The notes beneath the pieces are model-generated. The model worked only from the letters and a program-made list of their open reading frames with translations, had not been told where the DNA came from and did not search any database. Shown piece by piece: positions 1 through 4,894 of a stretch of DNA of 8,287 bases (position 1 is its first letter; every line of letters begins with the position of its first letter). Source of the stretch: Rhizobacter sp. (GTDB taxonomy: Bacteria > Pseudomonadota > Gammaproteobacteria > Burkholderiales > Burkholderiaceae_C). The stretch is from positions 1-8,287 of the forward strand of contig JANYFX010000246.1 in NCBI GenBank assembly GCA_025359585.1, read 5' to 3'. The position numbers and the translations under genes were made by a program.

Positions 1-1
1 G

Positions 2-1540
2 CTTGCCGATCTGAACACCAGCGAGGCGCTGAAGACCGCGATCGTCGACCATGCGCTGGCCGCGCTGGTGACGACCGACGAGCGCGGCCGCATCGTCGAA
101 TTCAACCCCGCGGCCGAAGCGATGTTCGGTCGGCCGCGCGCTGCGGTGCTGGGCCGGCTTGTCAGCGAAGTGATGATGCCCGAGCGCTTTCGCGGCCCGC
201 ACGAGGAAGGCATGGCGCGCATGCAGGGCGGTGGCGCGCCGCGCGTGATGGGCAAGCGGCTCGAGATGCACGCGCTGCGCGCCGACGGCAGCGAGTTCCC
301 GATGGAGATGGTGCTGTGGCGCACCGATGCGCAGGGGCGCACCTTCTACACCGCGTCGATTGCCGATCTGTCGGAGCGGCGCGATGCCGCCGCGCAGATC
401 GAGCGCCAGCGCGAGGCGCTGCGGCAGAGCGAGGAGCTGACCGCGATGGGCAGCCTGCTGGCGGGCGTCGCGCACGAGCTGAACAACCCGCTCGCGATCG
501 TGATGGGCCGCGCCAGCCTGCTCGAAGAAAAGTGCGAGGCGCTGCCCGAGTTGCGCGCCGATGCGCAGCGCATCCGCGAGGCGGCCGAGCGCTGCGGGCG
601 CATCGTGCGCACGTTTCTGAACATGGCGCGCAGCCGACCGCAGACGCGCAGCCCGGTGGCGCTGAACGAGATGGTGCGTGCGGCGGCCGACATGCTGCAG
701 TACGGCTACCGCACCCACGGCATCGCGCTCGAGCTCGTGCTCGCCGAGGCGCTGCCGGATGTCAACGCCGATGGCGACCAGATCGGCCAGGTCGTGATGA
801 ACCTGCTCGTCAACGCGCAGCAGGCGCTGGCCGGCGCCGAAGGCCCGCGCCGCGTGCGCGTGCAGACCGGCCTGGAACTGCGCCGCGACAACCGCGAGCC
901 GCGTGTCTGGCTGCGTGTGGCCGACAACGGGCCGGGCGTGTCGGCCGCGCTGCGCCCGCGTGTCTTCGAACCTTTCTTCACCACCAAGCCCGAAGGCACC
1001 GGCACCGGCCTGGGTCTGGCCGTGTCGCGTTCGCTCGCGCGTGACCACGGCGGCGAGCTCACGCTCGAACCCCTGTCGGCGCAAGGCGGCGCGAGCTTCA
1101 GGCTGAGCCTGCCGATCAGCGGCCAGGCCGAAGAGGCCACGGTGCCAGCTGCACTGCCCGAGCCCGGCGCGTCGCTGATGGTGCGCGTGCTCGTGGTCGA
1201 CGACGAGCCCGAGCTGGCCGAGCTGATGCGCGACATGCTCGAAGGCGCGGGCTACGACGTGGCCACCGCCGAGTCGGGCGCGGTGGCGCTCGAATTGCTG
1301 GACACCGCGCGCTTCGACGCCATCGTCTCCGACCTGCGCATGCCCGACATCGACGGCGCCGGCCTGTGGCGCGAAGTCGCGGCGCGCCACCCTTCGCTGT
1401 CGCGCTGCATGCTCTTCGTCACCGGCGACACGCTCTCGCCCGACGCGCGCGAGTTTCTGCGCAGCTCGCGCTGCGCTTCGCTCGACAAGCCTTTCTCCAA
1501 GGCCGACCTGCTGGCCCGCGTGGCCGCGCTGCTCGACTGA
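2..1540 (+). CDS. PAS-domain hybrid sensor histidine kinase with C-terminal receiver (5' end outside window)
   Basis: The reading frame is open to the left edge and already coding there (a helix with A-L-K-T-A-I-V-D leading into a PAS fold), so the true start lies upstream. Counting from the first full codon at base 2 there are 512 residues. Order: PAS domain at about 15-125 (D-G-S-E-F-P motif near the end); coiled-coil linker at about 125-145; HisKA with H-E-L-N-N-P and phosphoacceptor His158 (bases 473-475); HATPase with N box around 262-275, D-N-G-P-G at 308-312 and a T-G-T-G-L-G-L lid at about 333-339; a Pro/Ala linker; receiver from about 394 with acidic pair D400/D401, phospho-acceptor Asp444 (bases 1331-1333), Thr474 and Lys496. 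All catalytic residues are present, so it should autophosphorylate and pass phosphate to its own receiver. No separate output domain follows; a phosphotransfer protein or regulator must lie elsewhere. No membrane segment is visible in this part. It ends 3 bases from the convergent globin gene. Confidence 0.95.
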   Translation, partial: LADLNTSEALKTAIVDHALAALVTTDERGRIVEFNPAAEAMFGRPRAAVLGRLVSEVMMPERFRGPHEEGMARMQGGGAPRVMGKRLEMHALRADGSEFPMEMVLWRTDAQGRTFYTASIADLSERRDAAAQIERQREALRQSEELTAMGSLLAGVAHELNNPLAIVMGRASLLEEKCEALPELRADAQRIREAAERCGRIVRTFLNMARSRPQTRSPVALNEMVRAAADMLQYGYRTHGIALELVLAEALPDVNADGDQIGQVVMNLLVNAQQALAGAEGPRRVRVQTGLELRRDNREPRVWLRVADNGPGVSAALRPRVFEPFFTTKPEGTGTGLGLAVSRSLARDHGGELTLEPLSAQGGASFRLSLPISGQAEEATVPAALPEPGASLMVRVLVVDDEPELAELMRDMLEGAGYDVATAESGAVALELLDTARFDAIVSDLRMPDIDGAGLWREVAARHPSLSRCMLFVTGDTLSPDAREFLRSSRCASLDKPFSKADLLARVAALLD

Positions 1541-1543
1541 GCT

Positions 1544-1963
1544 TCAGGCCAGCACGGGTTCGCGCGCGCCTTCGAGCATCGTGCGGCTGATCACGCCGTA
1601 GAGCTCGACCCAGGCGCTGCGCACCTCGCTCGTGAAAGCGTCGCCCAGGCCTTGTTCCAGCGTCTTGATCAGCGCGCCGCCGACCGTGGCGTAGTGTTTT
1701 TCCTGCACGCCGTAACCCTTGTGGCGCGAGCCGAGCAGGCGCAGCACCGAGCCGAGCGCGGCGGGCCGGTCGAGCAGCGTCAGTGCGCTGCCGATCATGC
1801 CCATCAGGCGCTCGCCCTGGTGCGCCATGTCGCCGCGAAACAGCGGGCGCAAGGAAGGGTCGGCAGCGAAGAGCTGGGTGTAGAAAATCTCTGCGGCCTG
1901 GGGCGCAATGGGTTCCACGAGCGCGTAGCTGCTGCGCACGAGGTCGATCTGCTGGGTGTTCAT
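1544..1963 (-). CDS. Single-domain bacterial globin (flavohemoglobin/Vitreoscilla hemoglobin type fold)
   Basis: The product is 139 residues, the size of one globin fold without a reductase domain. By manual comparison with Vitreoscilla hemoglobin: Tyr28 fits B10 (I-F-Y-T-Q-L-F), Phe42 fits CD1 (L-R-P-L-F), Gln49 is the likely distal E7 residue (Q-G-E-R-L-M), His81 is the proximal heme ligand (R-H-K-G-Y-G-V), followed by the G/H helices with H-Y-A-T-V-G-G-A-L and A-W-x-E-L-Y-G-V-I. A Tyr B10 / Gln E7 pocket is the arrangement used by O2- and NO-handling bacterial globins. The start is fixed by AGGAG 7 bases upstream and by the family length; a longer frame upstream has no homology and no such site. 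Expected role: cytoplasmic O2 binding or NO dioxygenation together with a separate reductase; the exact ligand chemistry is inference. It is tail to tail with the hybrid kinase. Confidence 0.92.
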   Translation of the reverse strand: MNTQQIDLVRSSYALVEPIAPQAAEIFYTQLFAADPSLRPLFRGDMAHQGERLMGMIGSALTLLDRPAALGSVLRLLGSRHKGYGVQEKHYATVGGALIKTLEQGLGDAFTSEVRSAWVELYGVISRTMLEGAREPVLA

Positions 1964-1970
1964 TCGAGGG

Positions 1971-1975
1971 CTCCT
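1971..1975 (-). promoter_or_regulatory. Ribosome binding site of the globin gene
   Basis: The minus strand reads AGGAG, 7 bases before the ATG at 1963-1961. It settles the start against longer in-frame alternatives further upstream. Confidence 0.8.
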
Positions 1976-2133
1976 GGTTGAAGCCCACAGCATCGTGTGC
2001 CGGTGTTGCAGCGCGGTTTCACCGGCCGCCGTCGAAGGTTTCGTTTGTAGTGCCGCGCACCGGCGGCCCGCCCCTGCCGATGAACCGTGCCATATGCACA
2101 CCGGCCCGTGGTGCGCCAGCGACACGTGCGCCG

Positions 2134-2150
2134 GCGCAGGCTGCCTGCGC
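2134..2150. repeat. Palindrome with a single central base, possible hairpin
   Basis: GCGCAGGC, one T, then GCCTGCGC: eight matching bases on each arm. In RNA it could fold as a 7-bp stem with a 3-base loop. No T-run follows on either strand, so it is not a standard intrinsic terminator. In such GC-rich DNA a chance origin is possible. Confidence 0.45.
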
Positions 2151-2177
2151 TGCGTGCGGTAAGCACGGATAACGAAA

Positions 2178-2206
2178 CACCTGTGCGGCAGATTTCAAAA
2201 CAGGTG
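2178..2206. promoter_or_regulatory. Inverted repeat, possible operator
   Basis: CACCTGT (2178-2184) and ACAGGTG (2200-2206) are exact inverted 7-mers separated by 15 bases, so the half-site centres are 22 bases apart, about two helical turns and on the same DNA face. The spacer is AT-richer than its surroundings. It lies about 113 bases before the lipoprotein start and about 215 before the globin start. Binding by a dimeric regulator is inference only. Confidence 0.35.
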
Positions 2207-2306
2207 GTATCGGTCACGGCCGGCACGGCAGCGGGTGTGGGCAGCACGGGTCAGGGGCGATACAAACGCCCACAGCGCGATCCGTCGCCGCCCCGCCATC
2301 CTCAAA

Positions 2307-2311
2307 AGGAG
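2307..2311 (+). promoter_or_regulatory. Ribosome binding site of the small lipoprotein
   Basis: AGGAG in an A-rich context, 7 bases before the ATG at 2319. It selects this ATG over an in-frame start at 2235 that would place charged sequence before the signal peptide. Confidence 0.8.
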
Positions 2312-2318
2312 CACTTTC

Positions 2319-2546
2319 ATGAACACCTCGCCCACCGTCTTCGCATCGACCCTCGTCATCGCCGCCTGCGCTCTGCTGGCCGCTTGCGGCCCGATCGTCT
2401 CGCAGGCCAATGCACAGAACCAGGGGCCCTCGACCATCGCGAGCGGCGCCACCCTCTTCGGCGACGTGATGTACTTCGGCGACGAGTTCGCGGCCGAAGA
2501 GAAGACGCTGGTGGCCGACAGCAAGCAGCAAGCCCCGAGCTTCTGA
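2319..2546 (+). CDS. Small predicted lipoprotein (75 residues)
   Basis: The 75-residue product starts with a short polar N-region, a hydrophobic stretch at about 7-21 and a lipobox L-A-A-C with Cys23, followed by Gly24. Signal peptidase II should cut before Cys23, leaving a lipidated mature peptide of 53 residues. Residue 24 is not Asp, so outer-membrane sorting is more likely than inner-membrane retention under the E. coli rule. The mature part is rich in Gln, Ser, Gly and acidic residues and has the segment F-G-D-V-M-Y-F-G-D-E-F with two F-G-D repeats. No known domain is recognised, and no function can be given. The strong ribosome binding site and clean lipobox make it a convincing gene. 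It seems to be a single-gene unit. Confidence 0.85.
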   Translation: MNTSPTVFASTLVIAACALLAACGPIVSQANAQNQGPSTIASGATLFGDVMYFGDEFAAEEKTLVADSKQQAPSF

Positions 2547-2559
2547 GCCTTCTTCCCCT

Positions 2560-2580
2560 CGCGCGCGGCACGGTCGCGCG
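2560..2580 (+). terminator. Weak GC-rich hairpin after the lipoprotein gene
   Basis: CGCGCG occurs twice, separated by a short spacer, about 14 bases after the lipoprotein stop, and can form a stem. There is no run of T after it, so intrinsic termination is only a possibility. Confidence 0.25.
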
Positions 2581-2657
2581 TGTCGCTTGTACGGGCTCAT
2601 GGAACGTTTGACGCGAATCTCGTTGCCATGTGTTGCCGGGCCGACTACAAGCCGTAC

Positions 2658-3095
2658 ATGCCCGCGCCCACCTCCTTCAATCTCGCCCTCGCGCTCGCCG
2701 CCGCGCTGAGCGCCACCGCCGCCTTGTTGCACCTGGCCATCATCGTCGGCGGGCCGGCCTGGTACCGCTTCTTCGGGGCCGGTGAAAAGTTCGCGAGGGC
2801 CGCCGCGGCCGGGCGCGCTTACCCGGCGGTGGTGACGGCCAGCATCGCGTCGGTGCTCGGCCTCTGGGCAGGTTATGCCTTGTCGGGTGCCGGCGTGTTG
2901 CCACGCTGGCCGCTGTTGCCGGCGGCCTTGTGCGCGATCACCGGCGTCTACCTGCTGCGCGGCTTCGCGGTGCTGCCGCTGCTGCTGTTCGCGCGCTCGA
3001 AAGCCACGCCGTTTCTGGTGTGGAGCTCGCTCGTGTGCATTGGCTTCGGCTTGGTGCACCTGCTTGGTTTGCTGCAGGTCTGGCCGCAGCTCTGA
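2658..3095 (+). CDS. Four-helix integral membrane protein, function unknown
   Basis: With the start at 2658 the product is 145 residues with four predicted membrane helices at about 8-31, 57-78, 86-112 and 117-140. Between helices 1 and 2 lies the motif G-G-P-A-W-Y-R-F-F-G-A-G-E, which I recall from uncharacterised proteobacterial membrane proteins of this size. Two histidines lie in or near helices 1 and 4 (His25 and His134), and helix 3 contains Y-L-L-R-G. The start is uncertain: in-frame ATG at 2628 and GTG at 2580 would add polar, cysteine-containing residues that fit poorly, and no start has a good ribosome binding site. I chose 2658 because the first helix then starts close to the N-terminus. 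No enzymatic motif is visible; function is unknown. Confidence 0.75.
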   Translation: MPAPTSFNLALALAAALSATAALLHLAIIVGGPAWYRFFGAGEKFARAAAAGRAYPAVVTASIASVLGLWAGYALSGAGVLPRWPLLPAALCAITGVYLLRGFAVLPLLLFARSKATPFLVWSSLVCIGFGLVHLLGLLQVWPQL

Positions 3096-3109
3096 ACTGC
3101 TGCGCTGAA

Positions 3110-3138
3110 CTGCATGGCCGAAAGCGGCCAGACTGCAG
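3110..3138 (+). terminator. Hairpin between the four-helix protein and DUF1203 genes
   Basis: TGGCCG (3115-3120), loop AAAG, then CGGCCA (3125-3130) forms a perfect 6-bp stem. Beyond it CTGCA (3110-3114) pairs with TGCAG (3134-3138) across a 3-base bulge. It begins 15 bases after the stop at 3095. No T-run follows, so it may be a Rho-assisted end, an mRNA-stabilising structure, or chance. Confidence 0.4.
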
Positions 3139-3188
3139 AGGCGTTCGCGCCGGATGATGACGGCATCGAAACTCCCGGCGTTTTCATC

Positions 3189-3659
3189 ATGGCTTCGTTC
3201 CAACTGGTCGGCCTGTCGGCCGAGCCTTTCGCAGAACTCTTCGACCTGAGCGATGACGACCTCGCCGCGCACCACGCGCGGCGTGTGGTGGCCAGCGCGC
3301 AGCCCGGTTACCCGTGCCGCGTGAGCCTGGTGGACGCGGATGTCGGCGACGAATTGCTGCTGCTCACCTGGCCGCACCAGCCGGCGGCCTCGCCCTACAA
3401 GTCGTCGGGCCCGATCTACGTGCGCAAGGGCGCGCGGCAGCGCAGGGTCGAAGCCGGTGTGATTCCGGACTACGTTCGCTCGCGCCTGATGTCGGTGCGG
3501 GCTTATGACGCGGCGCACATGATCGTGGATGCGTCGGTCTGCGAAGGGCTGAACGTTGCGGCGGAGATCGAGCGGATGTTCGGTGTCGAAGAGACCGCCT
3601 ACATCCATTTGCACAATGCCCGGCGTGGCTGTTTCTCCTGTCGGGCCGATCGCGCCTGA
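3189..3659 (+). CDS. DUF1203 family protein
   Basis: The product from ATG 3189 is 156 residues, the usual length of DUF1203 proteins. Family features recognised by eye: N-terminal F-x-x-x-G-L-S; L-F-D-L-S-D-D-D-L; P-G-Y-P-C-R-V-S-L with Cys43; V-G-D-E-L-L-L-L; S-P-Y-K-S-S-G-P-I-Y-V-R at about 68-79; L-M-S-V-R-A-Y-D at 100-107; and the C-terminal I-H-x-H-N-A-R-R-G-C-F-S-C with His140, His142, Cys148 and Cys151. The clustered His/Cys residues suggest a metal site or redox chemistry, but the family has no known function. An ATG at 3114 would add 25 polar residues not typical of the family and would put the upstream hairpin inside the gene. No signal peptide or membrane helix is seen, so it is probably cytoplasmic. 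Neither start has a clear Shine-Dalgarno sequence. Confidence 0.85.
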   Translation: MASFQLVGLSAEPFAELFDLSDDDLAAHHARRVVASAQPGYPCRVSLVDADVGDELLLLTWPHQPAASPYKSSGPIYVRKGARQRRVEAGVIPDYVRSRLMSVRAYDAAHMIVDASVCEGLNVAAEIERMFGVEETAYIHLHNARRGCFSCRADRA

Positions 3660-3710
3660 CGGCGCCACGCCGGCTCGAGGGCACAGGCACCGGCGTTTGC
3701 AGCGCGCTGT

Positions 3711-3732
3711 CGTTCCAGCCAAGGCTGGAATG
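3711..3732. repeat. Palindromic dispersed-repeat-like element (VIPAKAGIQ/dRS3 type)
   Basis: TTCCAGCC, AA, GGCTGGAA (3713-3730) is a perfect inverted repeat that extends by a G-T and a C-G pair. The plus strand translates as V-P-A-K-A-G-M, close to the V-I-P-A-K-A-G-I-Q peptide commonly mistranslated from the widespread TTCCC...GGGAA dispersed repeats of proteobacteria, including Neisseria dRS3. No T-run follows, so it is not a plain terminator, although it could serve as an mRNA end after the DUF1203 gene. Whether it is repeated in this genome cannot be seen here. Confidence 0.55.
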
Positions 3733-3755
3733 TTAAATGCGCTACGAACCCGCGA

Positions 3756-3785
3756 TTGACGCGCTTCGATGCATCGAAGCATGAT
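3756..3785 (+). promoter_or_regulatory. Promoter-like site with a perfect palindrome as its spacer, upstream of the acyltransferase gene
   Basis: TTGACG (3756-3761, 5 of 6 to the sigma70 -35 consensus), 18 bases, then CATGAT (3780-3785, 4 of 6 to TATAAT). The spacer is almost exactly the 18-base perfect palindrome GCTTCGATGCATCGAAGC (3763-3780). A start of transcription near 3792 would leave a short leader before ATG 3804 or 3819. A palindrome between -35 and -10 is typical of repressor operators and of MerR-type activator sites, although those usually have 19-20 base spacers. No regulator gene is adjacent. Confidence 0.5.
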
Positions 3786-3818
3786 CGGCGCGTCCGTCGT
3801 TGGATGCACGAATACAAG

Positions 3819-4877
3819 ATGAGCGGCGAAAAAGAACGATCCCTGCCGATCGACTTTCTCCGGTGCCTCGGTGCCGTGGTTGTCATGCTGGCGCACACCG
3901 AGCCGCCGGAGTGGTTGTTCCAGCTTCGCAATTTCGGCACGCCGCTGCTGATCGTGGTGGCCGCGTTGTCGGCAGCCCTGGTCTACCGCGATCGGCCGCT
4001 GCTGACCTGGGCCTTTCTCAGGCGCAGGTCGATCAAGCTCACCGTGCCGCCGTGGTTGTTCCTGACCGCCTTCTTCGGCATGGCGTTCGTGTACTCATCG
4101 CTGCGTGGCAAACCTTTCCCGTTCAGCGCCGACGTGGTTCTCGGCTCCTACACCTTCAGCTCCGGCATCGGCTACGTCTGGATCTTCAAGGTCTACCTGA
4201 TCATCGCGCTGCTGACGCCCGGCCTGCTGCGTTTCAGGAACGCGGTGAACGACGCGAAGACCTGTTTCCTGATTCTGCTGGGGAGTTATCTGTCGTGCGA
4301 ACTCGTTGCCGTGCTGGTGCATGAGAACGTGCACTCGCCCTGGCTGGTCGAGCTGCTGAACGACACGCTGCTGACGGTGCCGCCGTATGCCGTGTTGTTT
4401 GCCTATGGCCTGTGGCTGGGTGAGCTGGCCGAGTGGCAGGTCGCGGCGACATCGCTTGTCTCGCTGCTGGTGTTCGCGGCCTTGAGCGTGTTGAAGTTCA
4501 GGCAACAAGGCCACTTCGTGCCGACGCAGTTGTTCAAGTACCCACCGACGCTGTACTTCCTGTCCTACGCCTTCTTCTGCGTCAACGCGCTCTACCTGTT
4601 CGCGAAGTCGGCCGTGGTCGCACGCCTGCCGGCGCGACCGATTGCGTGGGTGTCGTCCAACCTGTTGTGGATCTTCCTGTGGCACATCATGGGCGTCTTC
4701 GTGTGGGGCTGGGTCGCCGGCATGCCACACGGCCGGCTCGACAAGGCCTTGCTGATGTTGCTGTTCGTGTTCGGATTCGGCGCTTCGGTGACATGGCTGC
4801 AGAAGCGGCTGGTCACCGCGCTGTTGCCGCAGGCCCCGGGCCGATCGAAAAACGCGCTGCGCCTGCTGTTCGACTAG
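3819..4877 (+). CDS. Membrane acyltransferase-3 family protein
   Basis: The 352-residue product is almost all membrane helices, with about ten hydrophobic stretches. It begins with L-P-I-D-F-L-R-C-L-G-A and a first helix ending M-L-A-H-T-E-P-P, whose His26 matches the conserved histidine of acyltransferase-3 proteins (OafA, OatA N-terminal domain). Next come the cytoplasmic basic segment R-R-R-S-I-K at 68-73, the Y-V-W-I-F-K-V-Y segment at 119-126, Y-P-P-T-L-Y-F-L-S-Y at 241-250 and the late helix W-I-F-L-W-H-I with His289. Family members move acetyl or other acyl groups across the inner membrane onto surface or periplasmic glycans; the substrate here is unknown. ATG 3819 was chosen because the family core starts right after it; ATG 3804 is an in-frame alternative, and neither has a clear ribosome binding site. 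G+C is low: bases 4081-4140 are 36/60 and 4261-4320 are 34/60, against 48/60 at 541-600 in the kinase gene, which suggests acquisition by transfer. Confidence 0.88.
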   Translation: MSGEKERSLPIDFLRCLGAVVVMLAHTEPPEWLFQLRNFGTPLLIVVAALSAALVYRDRPLLTWAFLRRRSIKLTVPPWLFLTAFFGMAFVYSSLRGKPFPFSADVVLGSYTFSSGIGYVWIFKVYLIIALLTPGLLRFRNAVNDAKTCFLILLGSYLSCELVAVLVHENVHSPWLVELLNDTLLTVPPYAVLFAYGLWLGELAEWQVAATSLVSLLVFAALSVLKFRQQGHFVPTQLFKYPPTLYFLSYAFFCVNALYLFAKSAVVARLPARPIAWVSSNLLWIFLWHIMGVFVWGWVAGMPHGRLDKALLMLLFVFGFGASVTWLQKRLVTALLPQAPGRSKNALRLLFD

Positions 4878-4894
4878 GGCGCCGCACCGCCTGC

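Larger units (their letters stand above)
1964..2318. other. Divergent intergenic region between globin and lipoprotein genes
   Basis: These 355 bases separate two divergently transcribed genes and must hold both promoters. I see no convincing -35/-10 pair for either gene. It does hold several inverted repeats: GGCCGCCG at 2024-2031 against CGGCGGCC at 2061-2068; a near-perfect palindrome at 2134-2150; CACCTGT at 2178-2184 against ACAGGTG at 2200-2206; and GGGCG/CGCCC at 2255-2259/2267-2271. A 22-codon cysteine-rich open frame lies at 2094-2162. Frames crossing the region have no recognisable protein content, and base order looks non-coding from about 2160 onward. Confidence 0.6.

Noticed and set aside
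2165..2199. Minus-strand TTGAAA with a CGTTAT at 18 bases as a globin promoter
   Set aside because: The -10 matches only 3 of 6 positions and the site is about 200 bases from the globin start; too weak to annotate.
2608..2636. Possible promoter TTGACG ... TGTTGC before the four-helix membrane protein
   Set aside because: The -35 match is good, but at a 17-base spacing the -10 is poor and no better hexamer lies at 16-18 bases.
3711..3732. Inverted repeat as an intrinsic terminator
   Set aside because: The stem is strong, but no T-run follows on either strand; a dispersed-repeat reading fits better.
2214..3896. Long minus-strand open frame (560 codons) opposite the lipoprotein, membrane protein and DUF1203 genes
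   Set aside because: It is the antisense shadow of three well-supported plus-strand genes; its composition is Arg/His/Gly-rich with no domain, as expected from GC-rich third positions.
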